This document shows positions 8,857 to 13,736 of a DNA stretch of 14,927 nucleotides, piece by piece (position 1 is the stretch's first letter; each line of letters begins with the position of its first letter). The notes below the pieces were generated by a model. That model saw nothing but the letters and a program-made list of their open reading frames with translations. It was not told the origin of the DNA and did not search any database. The DNA comes from a bacterium. Lineage in GTDB: Bacteria; Dependentiae; Babeliae; Babeliales; RVW-14. The stretch lies in contig RGUK01000030.1 of assembly GCA_010027825.1 (NCBI GenBank), forward strand, positions 1 to 14,927, read 5' to 3'. Both the position numbers and the translations under genes were made by a program.

Positions 8857-9169
8857 GCAGCCGCATAATGTACCTGTTGCCGGTTACGCTGGTGTCACAT
8901 CGGCGACCGCTGTGGCTGGGTTGTTTTTATATTGGCTGTGGCGCGATTTGCAGCGCGAGCGACAGTGGTTTGCAGAACGAAAACGCCGCATGGATCACTT
9001 TCGCCAAGAAGCCCGCCGCCGCCACGAAGAGTTGACGGCAATCAATTTGCGCGAACGCTTGGCGACCCATGTTGTGCGGATACGCGCGCCAGAAACACAA
9101 CAGCCCGCCGCTCAAGCACAGATAGACGCCGCGCCAAAAAAGCGCAAAATTTTTAAACTGTACGGCTAA
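8816..9169 (+). CDS. Small single-span membrane protein with charged cytoplasmic helix
   Basis: 117 residues from ATG 8816; a GTG at 8804 would add four. A hydrophobic segment near residues 25-42 (GVTSATAVAGLFLYWLW) is followed by a long basic/acidic helix (RDLQRERQWFAERKRRMDHF onward) that looks coiled-coil, and by a Lys-rich C-terminus (KKRKIF). The positive-inside rule puts the helix in the cytoplasm. It overlaps the end of the thymidine kinase gene by 41 bases in the +1 frame and has no clear Shine-Dalgarno, so it is probably translated by coupling. I do not recognise the family. A phage membrane or lysis accessory (i-spanin-like or holin-like) is possible but not shown. Confidence 0.65.
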   Translation: MQSNTDSTTAERVEQPHNVPVAGYAGVTSATAVAGLFLYWLWRDLQRERQWFAERKRRMDHFRQEARRRHEELTAINLRERLATHVVRIRAPETQQPAAQAQIDAAPKKRKIFKLYG

Positions 9170-9178
9170 GGAGACAAC

Positions 9179-9388
9179 ATGGCTCTTCGTGTACCGCCGC
9201 CAAGCCCAGAAGAAATCGCAGCCCGAGCACTTGAAATACGTCGTGGCTGGTCGCCCAAAGAAACTGAGCGGCGTTACGTGTATAAAACAAAAGTCGTGTA
9301 TATTCCCGTCGCCGACAAGTGTCTAACAGACCGCGCAATTTGCCAGACTGAGTTTCGTTCGGCGCGAAAACTTATGCGATTAGATTGA
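9179..9388 (+). CDS. Small protein with PSPEEIAARALEIRRGWS motif
   Basis: 69 residues, with AAGGAGA (9168-9174) ending 4 bases before the ATG. The N-terminal motif PSPEEIAARALEIRRGWS-ETERRY recalls a short module that I remember from many planctomycete and phage proteins of unknown function. A conserved-looking VYKTKVVYIP and an Arg-rich end follow. It lies 9 bases after the membrane protein gene and one base before the next ATG. The function is unknown; the motif may be a helix-turn-helix-like or protein-binding segment, but I cannot say which. Confidence 0.75.
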   Translation: MALRVPPPSPEEIAARALEIRRGWSPKETERRYVYKTKVVYIPVADKCLTDRAICQTEFRSARKLMRLD

Positions 9389-9389
9389 C

Positions 9390-9659
9390 ATGCTTGCGAA
9401 ATGGCTTATTTTTGTCAGCGTAATACTGGTATGGGGCGGATTGATTCTTTACGTCGCCTACCGAGACACCTACCAATACAAAAGGAAACACTATGGGATG
9501 CTGCGGGAAAAAAAACTGCGATCGGCCAAAAGAAGAGATGACGAGTTCGGCGACGTTATTAGCGGCGCTGGAGGAAAGCTCATGGGCAATTACAAAACTG
9601 CTGGAAATTGCAAAGAACGGCATTCGCTTTGTCGGCTTCAAAAACGATCACGTAAATGA
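9390..9659 (+). CDS. Small membrane protein overlapping the next gene out of frame
   Basis: 89 residues. A strong N-terminal membrane segment (about 5-24, WLIFVSVILVWGGLILYVAY) is followed by a basic tail. The ATG begins one base after the preceding TGA, which suggests re-initiation, and no Shine-Dalgarno is visible. The first 34 codons are unique. The last 55 lie in another frame inside the 9493 gene and look low in coding character. The membrane helix makes the gene credible. The C-terminal part is either a read-through tail or the sign of a frameshift (see findings). Confidence 0.55.
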   Translation: MLAKWLIFVSVILVWGGLILYVAYRDTYQYKRKHYGMLREKKLRSAKRRDDEFGDVISGAGGKLMGNYKTAGNCKERHSLCRLQKRSRK

Positions 9660-9930
9660 ACTTGCCGCAACCATCGCTGTTATTGTGAATGAAAATAACT
9701 ACCTTAAAGATTTGCTAAAGCTGAGCGACGATGCAACAACCAAAACAGATAAAACAGGAATGACTATTTGGTTTGGTCCGCGCAATGAATACAGTTTGTT
9801 TATCGCCGCACCAACCCAAAAAAATCGGACCGTGCTAGCTGACAGTCTTATGAAAGCAGCGGAAGAGTTAAAAAAAACTCAACCTAATTGGCCAGAACAA
9901 AAGTGGCTACCGTTTTCTGACTGCGCCTAG
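9493..9930 (+). CDS. Hypothetical protein with Cys-rich N-terminus
   Basis: 145 residues. AAGGAA (9482-9487) sits 5 bases before the ATG. The N-terminus is MGCCGKKNCD. Two predicted helices follow (about 18-45 and 53-75, the latter ELAATIAVIVNENNYLKDLLK), then a mixed region with WFGPRNEYSLFIAA and a C-terminal WPEQKWLPFSDC. There is no signal peptide. An N-terminal MGCC could carry a lipid or metal, but nothing here proves it. Codon use (AAA Lys, A-ending codons) matches the neighbours. I do not recognise the family. It ends 16 bases before the glycosyltransferase. Confidence 0.8.
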   Translation: MGCCGKKNCDRPKEEMTSSATLLAALEESSWAITKLLEIAKNGIRFVGFKNDHVNELAATIAVIVNENNYLKDLLKLSDDATTKTDKTGMTIWFGPRNEYSLFIAAPTQKNRTVLADSLMKAAEELKKTQPNWPEQKWLPFSDCA

Positions 9931-9946
9931 TTTTAAGGAGCCATCC

Positions 9947-11086
9947 GTGGCAGAAAAGCCGACGCTACATCTTGTTGGTATTTTTCACACGCAACACACA
10001 GCTGCATACTCGCATTGCGCGTTCACTGGAAAAGCTCTGCGCTTTTCCAAAATGATGCGCATGTACGGTTACCGTGTAATTGAATATGCAAACGCCGGCA
10101 GTGAAAGCCTAGCCGACGAGCAGGTTGAAATGCTCACGGCAGACGAATTTGAAAACATACTTGGCAAGCGAGACAAAAAATCATTTCACGGCGACGACGC
10201 TGCGGTAGGAACACCGCAGCACAATTTGTTTGAAACACGGCTTGTTCCGGCTATGCAGCAACGTGTCAAACCAAGAGATATTATCTGTCACCCATTTGGT
10301 CACGCGCATTCTCGGCTGCTGCAAGATTTCCCAAACAACATTCACGTTGAAACTGGTATAGGCTATCCGACGCTAGTAGACGGCACGATAAAGATATTTG
10401 AAAGCTATGCGTGGCGACACTACCACGCTGGTAAAGACGGCCGCGGCGGTACGCACTATGAGTTCGTGATTCCAAACTATTTTGATATCACAGAATGGAC
10501 ACCAAGTTTTAAGCCGGGAAAGTATTACGCGTTTCTTGGGCGTATTGACGGCTGCAAAGGTTTGGACACGCTGCATGAAATTGCTAAACATCTTCCGGCT
10601 GGCGGCCCAAAAATTGTGTTGAGCGGACAAGGCGACCACACAAAATGGGCTCACCCAAATATCATCTACAATGGGCCGTTAACCGGAACGGCGCGAAGTG
10701 AGTTTTTACGCAACGCTATCTGTTCTTTAATGCCAACCAATTTTATCGAGCCTTTCGGCGGGTCTGGCGTTGAGGGTCTTTTATGTGGAACGCCGCTTGT
10801 CGCGACTGATTACGGCGCGTTCACAGAAACAGTGCAGCGAGGTTTCAACGGTTTTCGCTGCAAAACACTCGCGGACTGGCTGCTGGCCTTAAAACAGGTA
10901 CACTCCCTAAATCGCGCAGCAATTGCAAAAGCCGCTAGACAAACCTACAGCCTAGAAGCGTGCGGCGCTATGTATGATGAAGCGTTTCAAAAGATTTACC
11001 AGTTGTACGACAAAGGCTGGTACACTTTGCCGCCCAATTGGGTCGAGCACAAACGCTGCGAAGGGCCTGTTTGCGCCCCCGCCTGA
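9947..11086 (+). CDS. GT-B glycosyltransferase, GT4-like
   Basis: 379 residues from a GTG start that lies 6 bases after AAGGAG (9935-9940). The C-terminal half shows the GT4 signature. AFLGRIDGCKGLDTL (195-209) begins the second Rossmann domain, VLSGQGD (224-230) is the nucleotide-binding strand, and EPFGGSGVE (268-276) is the E-x7-E motif followed by GLLCGTPLVATDYGAFTE. The N-terminal domain (5-180, GIFHTQHTAAYSHCAFTGKA onward) would bind the acceptor. The family transfers a sugar from an NDP-sugar to an acceptor with retention of configuration. Such genes are common in large phages and modify virion proteins, DNA or host glycans. The collagen-like protein nearby is Thr-rich and is a plausible acceptor (inference). 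There is no membrane segment, so the enzyme is cytoplasmic. Confidence 0.9.
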   Translation: MAEKPTLHLVGIFHTQHTAAYSHCAFTGKALRFSKMMRMYGYRVIEYANAGSESLADEQVEMLTADEFENILGKRDKKSFHGDDAAVGTPQHNLFETRLVPAMQQRVKPRDIICHPFGHAHSRLLQDFPNNIHVETGIGYPTLVDGTIKIFESYAWRHYHAGKDGRGGTHYEFVIPNYFDITEWTPSFKPGKYYAFLGRIDGCKGLDTLHEIAKHLPAGGPKIVLSGQGDHTKWAHPNIIYNGPLTGTARSEFLRNAICSLMPTNFIEPFGGSGVEGLLCGTPLVATDYGAFTETVQRGFNGFRCKTLADWLLALKQVHSLNRAAIAKAARQTYSLEACGAMYDEAFQKIYQLYDKGWYTLPPNWVEHKRCEGPVCAPA

Positions 11087-11128
11087 CTGCCTAAATTTTT
11101 GGCAATATTCGGGCATATTCCTTGTGCC

Positions 11129-11148
11129 CCGCAAATACGTGTTTGCGG
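11129..11148 (+). other. 7-bp hairpin in the gap after the glycosyltransferase
   Basis: CCGCAAA (11129-11135) pairs with TTTGCGG (11142-11148) around TACGTG. No T tract follows, so it is not a classical terminator. It lies between the glycosyltransferase stop and the 11188 gene, close to where codon preference changes. Confidence 0.4.
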
Positions 11149-11187
11149 AAACTGGCATCATGTTCGGGAACAGCGGGGAGGGATACC

Positions 11188-11556
11188 ATGCCATACCCGA
11201 TTATGCGTGAGATCTTGATTGTTATCTGTACTGTGGCTGGCGCGGCGATTGGGCTAATGGCCGCGCAGTCTCTCCAGATGGGGGAAGCAGTAACGGTAAC
11301 AGGTGCGTTTGTGGGCTGGTCGCTTTTTGGCGGCTTTGCGCACATTTGCTTAACAAGGAGTCAGCGAGATGATAAAGATAATGACCACTGCGGTTCTGAT
11401 GTTGTTGTCAGCAGTTTCGTTCGGCGGCGAGCTGAATGCTCGCGGCCGGAAAGAGATGCAGGCAATCGAAGCTGTCGTGCAGCAGAACTTTCACGCCAGC
11501 AACATGAAAAGTGTCGAGGGTGTAATCGACACAATGACGCCGAACTTTCCCAATAG
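11188..11556 (+). CDS. Small two-span membrane protein (C-terminus overlaps the next gene)
   Basis: 122 residues from the ATG at 11188, chosen because GGAGGG (11177-11182) lies 5 bases upstream; an in-frame ATG at 11122 lacks this. Two hydrophobic segments are visible: EILIVICTVAGAAIGLMAA and VTVTGAFVGWSLFGGFAHI. A charged, Cys-containing tail is encoded out of frame within the following gene (188-base overlap). The tail looks non-functional in composition (Arg/Asp/Cys scatter), so the working protein may be essentially the first 60 residues. A small holin-like size and topology are worth noting, but the family is not recognised. Confidence 0.55.
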   Translation: MPYPIMREILIVICTVAGAAIGLMAAQSLQMGEAVTVTGAFVGWSLFGGFAHICLTRSQRDDKDNDHCGSDVVVSSFVRRRAECSRPERDAGNRSCRAAELSRQQHEKCRGCNRHNDAELSQ

Positions 11557-11926
11557 AGAACAGTTCACAGAGGAATTGAAGCAGTTCTTTGACGAGGTCG
11601 ACTGCTACATGCGCGTCGTGCGAGTTGACTTTGTCGAGGCGGATGACCGCGGGCAGGTCGTCGTCATCAATGTCGTGCAAGAAACACTTGCCGGCAAAGA
11701 AGACGAAGAACTGCCCTATTCGGAGTTTCGTGAGCGCAGCGCCATGCTGCCGCCGTGGGAGTTGTGCGAGTTCAAATTGATTATGCACAAAATCCGCGGC
11801 AAATGGCTGATCCACGAAATGGGCAGTCATCCACAGGAAGTCACGCGTGAGGAACTGCAAGAAGCGTCTGAGGCCGCGGCCTGCAACGACGGTTCTTGCC
11901 GCCTTATGACCGTTGGGGCGCGGTAA
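11369..11926 (+). CDS. Exported NTF2-like protein of unknown function
   Basis: 185 residues, with AAGGAG (11355-11360) 8 bases before the ATG. The N-terminus MIKIMTTAVLMLLSAVSFGG is a signal peptide, probably cleaved near residues 18-22. The mature part has the order expected of an NTF2/SnoaL-like alpha+beta cone: an initial helix (AIEAVVQQNFHASNMKSVEGV), then strands VDCYMRVVRVDFVEAD, GQVVVINVVQETL, ELCEFKLIMHKI and GKWLIHEMGS. The C-terminus is CNDGSCRL. The fold call is my inference from pattern and length. NTF2-like domains are catalytic or ligand-binding pockets, and no catalytic residue can be assigned. Export points to a periplasmic or secreted role in the host. Codon use is more GC-rich than in the genes before 11086. 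Confidence 0.8.
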   Translation: MIKIMTTAVLMLLSAVSFGGELNARGRKEMQAIEAVVQQNFHASNMKSVEGVIDTMTPNFPNREQFTEELKQFFDEVDCYMRVVRVDFVEADDRGQVVVINVVQETLAGKEDEELPYSEFRERSAMLPPWELCEFKLIMHKIRGKWLIHEMGSHPQEVTREELQEASEAAACNDGSCRLMTVGAR

Positions 11927-11934
11927 AAACGCGC

Positions 11935-12006
11935 GGGGGTGAAGCATTAACAGTGATGCAATAGACTTTTAATCTATTGAAACCGGGGCAGTACCGGTCA
12001 CCCCTA
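11935..12006 (+). tRNA. tRNA-Lys(UUU)-like cloverleaf with non-canonical D and T loops
   Basis: 72 bases fold fully. Acceptor: GGGGGTG (11935-11941) with CACCCCT (11999-12005), one G-T pair. D stem: GCAT/ATGC (11944-11947, 11956-11959). Anticodon stem: ATAGA/TCTAT. Anticodon loop: CTTTTAA, anticodon TTT at 11968-11970. Variable loop: TGAA. T stem: ACCGG/CCGGT (11982-11986, 11994-11998). Discriminator: A. The stems are clean and the anticodon loop is the usual Lys loop. However, the D loop (TAACAGTG) lacks the GG pair, position 8 is A instead of T, and the T loop (GGCAGTA) lacks the TTC core. It starts 9 bases after the NTF2-like gene stop. It could be a degenerate tRNA, a tRNA mimic or an RNA element of the next gene. 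Confidence 0.55.
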
Positions 12007-12012
12007 TTTATA

Positions 12013-12074
12013 TTGTGTGCAAACACTACAAGATTTATAATCTTCTAGTGTCACGGAGGACATTATGCACACAA
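12013..12074 (+). promoter_or_regulatory. Leader RNA that can sequester the start codon of the 12065 gene
   Basis: TTGTGTGCA (12013-12021) is exactly complementary to TGCACACAA (12066-12074), which begins at the second base of the start codon. Nested inside is a hairpin: ACACTA/TAGTGT (12023-12028, 12046-12051) and AAGATT/AATCTT (12030-12035, 12039-12044), separated by a C-C mismatch, with a TAT loop. The Shine-Dalgarno GGAGG (12055-12059) is left in a 14-base bulge. A competing small hairpin, GTGT-GCAA-ACAC (12015-12026), would disrupt both. This suggests translational control of the nuclease gene. Confidence 0.5.
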
Positions 12075-12484
12075 AAAGAAAAGGCAATATCGGGCAGTTC
12101 GCCGTCGGGCTTGCATTAGCCAAACTAGGCTATTCAATTTTTACCGAAGAAGGCGACATTTCCAGAATTGATCTTATAGCGGAACGTGACGGCAAGTTGT
12201 TGCGTTTTCAATGCAAAGCTGTTACGCCGACCAACGGCTGTATTCACGTTCCGCTAAAAAAAACTGGGCCAAATTATTGCCTACATTACAGCCAAAAAAT
12301 GTTTGATTACTTTGGCGTATACGACCTTTTAGATGGCGAAGTATACGCAGTCCCGGCGCAAATATTACAACAAGCTAAACACAATTTTTCATTGCGCAAA
12401 ACGGCGGCAAAAAACAATCAAACAAAACACACGCACATGGCGGCAACGTATAAGTTGTCCGCGATTTTGGGAGGAGTTGTTTAA
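12065..12484 (+). CDS. Probable PD-(D/E)XK nuclease, resolvase or homing-endonuclease-like
   Basis: 139 residues, with GGAGG (12055-12059) 5 bases before the ATG. The first half fits the PD-(D/E)XK core: an N-terminal helix with KGNIGQFAVGLALAKLGYSI (6-25), the acidic strand RIDLIAE (34-40, Asp36), and LLRFQCKAV (45-53, Gln49-x-Lys51). The D...QxK form is the one known from intron-encoded PD-(D/E)XK endonucleases such as the I-Ssp6803I family, which are of similar length, and it is close to archaeal Holliday-junction resolvases. The usual Glu in the first helix appears as Gln11. A Lys/His-rich tail follows. The gene is A-rich (mostly AAA lysines) between GC-richer neighbours and sits directly after the tRNA-like cloverleaf, which suits a freestanding homing or mobile gene. 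A phage resolvase or a restriction-like enzyme are alternatives. Confidence 0.7.
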   Translation: MHTKRKGNIGQFAVGLALAKLGYSIFTEEGDISRIDLIAERDGKLLRFQCKAVTPTNGCIHVPLKKTGPNYCLHYSQKMFDYFGVYDLLDGEVYAVPAQILQQAKHNFSLRKTAAKNNQTKHTHMAATYKLSAILGGVV

Positions 12485-12513
12485 AGATCATTTCCAAACA
12501 AGGAGGTTTTGAA

Positions 12514-12750
12514 ATGAAGGGTATCGAAATCAAGGGCAACGTGATCGGTTTGGTGACGGCGCTGCTGATGCTTGCAGGAATAGCGTGGCAGAGCTATGAA
12601 GAGTATCAGAAGGCGCATCCGGCTCCGACCGCGGTGCAACCCCCATCCCCGACTGTGACACCCATTTACTGGAACGATGGGCAGCGGTGGTGGTGCCAAA
12701 TTGGTGACAAGAGGTACGTCTGGAATGGCAGCAGCAGCATACAACGATGA
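12514..12750 (+). CDS. Small N-terminally anchored membrane protein
   Basis: 78 residues. A strong AGGAGG (12501-12506) lies 7 bases before the ATG. One hydrophobic segment (about 9-25, NVIGLVTALLMLAGIAW) is followed by a Pro-rich stretch (34-48) and a Trp/Tyr-rich end, YWNDGQRWWCQIGDKRYVWNG. The anchored aromatic tail would face outside or the periplasm if the N-terminus is in. Lysine codons start AAG, AAG, unlike the preceding gene. It overlaps the next gene by 26 bases. The family is not recognised. Confidence 0.7.
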   Translation: MKGIEIKGNVIGLVTALLMLAGIAWQSYEEYQKAHPAPTAVQPPSPTVTPIYWNDGQRWWCQIGDKRYVWNGSSSIQR

Positions 12751-13036
12751 CGAGCTGGCTCGGCGGGCCGGATATTACAACGCGCGGATAAACGTGCATC
12801 TCAACGAGTTGCGCACGGTTCTCGCGCGTGAGCGTGAATTGGAACAGGGACTTACATATCGTGAGTTTCTGGACATTCAGCGGGTTTTCGAGCAGCTTCG
12901 GGAATCGATGGTGATTCGCGACGCTATGGGCACGCACAGCCCGACAGAGCGCGAGCTGTATCGTTGGATCTCACACCCCAACAAGAACCCGAAGCCCGCG
13001 TGGCTAGACGAGGTAAACGATCCGGCACCCGTCTGA
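12725..13036 (+). CDS. Hypothetical helical protein
   Basis: 103 residues from ATG 12725, which lies about 10 bases after a modest AGAGGT; a GTG/ATG-type extension to 12677 has no better signal. The sequence is mostly charged helix (NDDELARRAGYYNARINVHL, then LRTVLARERELEQG and REFLDIQRVFEQLRESMVIR), so a coiled-coil or helical bundle is likely. The C-terminus, GTHSPTERELYRWISHPNKN, is Pro/Trp-containing. It overlaps the upstream membrane gene and ends 14 bases before the tRNA-Leu gene. The function is unknown. Confidence 0.7.
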   Translation: MAAAAYNDDELARRAGYYNARINVHLNELRTVLARERELEQGLTYREFLDIQRVFEQLRESMVIRDAMGTHSPTERELYRWISHPNKNPKPAWLDEVNDPAPV

Positions 13037-13050
13037 CGATTGGTGCGCAC

Positions 13051-13124
13051 GGGGTCGTAGACCAATTGGCAGAGTCAAGGGACTTAAAATCCCTGTGTTG
13101 TGGGTTCGAGTCCCACCGGCCCTA
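13051..13124 (+). tRNA. trnL: tRNA with UAA anticodon (Leu) but short variable loop
   Basis: 74 bases. Acceptor GGGGTCG (13051-13057)/CGGCCCT (13117-13123) has two wobble pairs. The D arm has a 3-bp GAC/GTC stem and a normal GG in AATTGGCAGA. Anticodon arm: AGGGA-CTTAAAA-TCCCT, with anticodon TAA at 13085-13087. The variable loop GTGTT has only 5 bases. T arm: GTGGG-TTCGAGT-CCCAC. Discriminator A, no encoded CCA. The anticodon reads UUA, which is leucine, but bacterial tRNA-Leu normally carries a long class II variable arm, which is absent here. Confidence 0.9.
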
Positions 13125-13136
13125 ACTCTGCATAAA

Positions 13137-13201
13137 CGTGGTGCCAACGCATTCGCAAGGTGTTGGGCTTGGGTAAATGGTTGCCTTCTCAACCAGCCAC
13201 G
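13137..13201 (+). other. Possible three-way-junction RNA between two tRNA genes
   Basis: CGTGGT (13137-13142) pairs with GCCACG (13196-13201). Inside are arm 1, CCAAC (13144-13148)/GTTGG (13162-13166), and arm 2, TGGTTG (13178-13183)/CAACCA (13190-13195), the latter stacked directly on the outer helix as a T arm stacks on an acceptor stem. No anticodon-like loop is present. It may be a decayed tRNA or a processing spacer, or it may be chance. Confidence 0.3.
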
Positions 13202-13206
13202 CAAAC

Positions 13207-13280
13207 AGCCGCATAGCTCAATTGGTTAGAGCACCTGCTTTACACGCAGGGGGTTAGGGGTTCGAGTCCCTTTGCGGCTA
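13207..13280 (+). tRNA. trnV: tRNA-Val(UAC)
   Basis: 74 bases, fully canonical. Acceptor AGCCGCA/TGCGGCT; D arm GCTC-AATTGGTTA-GAGC; anticodon arm CCTGC-TTTACAC-GCAGG, with anticodon TAC at 13241-13243; variable loop GGGTT; T arm AGGGG-TTCGAGT-CCCTT with one wobble pair; discriminator A. No CCA is encoded, so the 3' end depends on a nucleotidyltransferase. Confidence 0.95.
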
Positions 13281-13296
13281 TTGTTTCGGAGGTAGC

Positions 13297-13629
13297 ATGG
13301 CAGAAGAAGATCGGTTCGGTTGGCGGTCGTCGCATAAAGACCCGCCACAGGAAGGGCAGGAAGTTTATTATTTCGGTCCCGACATCGGCATCGGGATCGG
13401 TAAGTACAGCTTCACACCCAATTCAATTAAAAGTGAAAAAGGCAACAAAGACATCGAGCTGTGTCCGCACCTTTTTCATAACAATAAGTGGGGCCTCGTC
13501 GACGCGTGTGATGCGCCCCATTGGCAGCCCTATGACGCTGAGCGCGCCAAGAGCTGGGCTCCGATGCCACCTGTCGGTTACATGCGTCGAATCATTCACG
13601 ATCTCGACGCGCTCTCTGCCGACGAATAA
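13297..13629 (+). CDS. Hypothetical protein, DUF551-like pattern
   Basis: 110 residues, with GGAGGT (13288-13293) 3 bases before the ATG, in the short gap after tRNA-Val. The order W-x(n)-PPQEGQEVYYF near the N-terminus and HWQPYDAERAKSWAPMPPVGY near the C-terminus matches the layout of small DUF551-type phage proteins (W...P..G..V...HW.PLP.PP). This is a pattern match from memory and no function is known for that family. A central glycine-rich GPDIGIGIGKYSF may be a turn-rich strand pair. There is no signal peptide or membrane segment. Codon use is intermediate. Confidence 0.75.
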   Translation: MAEEDRFGWRSSHKDPPQEGQEVYYFGPDIGIGIGKYSFTPNSIKSEKGNKDIELCPHLFHNNKWGLVDACDAPHWQPYDAERAKSWAPMPPVGYMRRIIHDLDALSADE

Positions 13630-13707
13630 GGCCCGCGGCCGATTCGAATAATCATCGTCTTTACGCGACGGTGATTTCTATGGGAAACAGCTGTGCGTAA
13701 CAGCTGT
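13630..13707 (+). other. Three tandem hairpins after the 13297 gene
   Basis: Directly after the stop are GGCC-CGC-GGCC (13630-13640), then a 10-bp stem AATCATCGTC (13650-13659)/GACGGTGATT (13667-13676) around the 7-base loop TTTACGC, then ACAGCTGT (13687-13694) repeated at 13700-13707 around GCGTA; that 8-mer is its own reverse complement. No T tract follows. They could act as a Rho-independent-like stop, a transcript-stabilising 3' structure or a protein site. Confidence 0.5.
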
Positions 13708-13736
13708 AAGTTCAGGGATGATAGAAGGAGATTCTG

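Noticed and set aside
9390..9930. Calling the 9390/9493 pair a definite programmed frameshift
   Set aside because: The A8 run is suggestive, but the 9493 gene has its own good Shine-Dalgarno, and no stimulatory structure or pseudoknot was evident.
11935..12484. Group I intron interrupting a tRNA
   Set aside because: The cloverleaf is already complete and uninterrupted, and I could not find P/Q/R/S-like core elements around the nuclease gene.
12677..12724. Upstream start for the 12725 gene
   Set aside because: It would lengthen the overlap with the membrane gene and has no better ribosome binding site.
13632..13676. Another tRNA-Val(UAC)-like gene, since GATT/AATC and TCGTC-TTTACGC-GACGG resemble D and anticodon arms
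   Set aside because: No matching acceptor strand (CCGCGGG) and no T arm follow; the hairpins explain the pairing.
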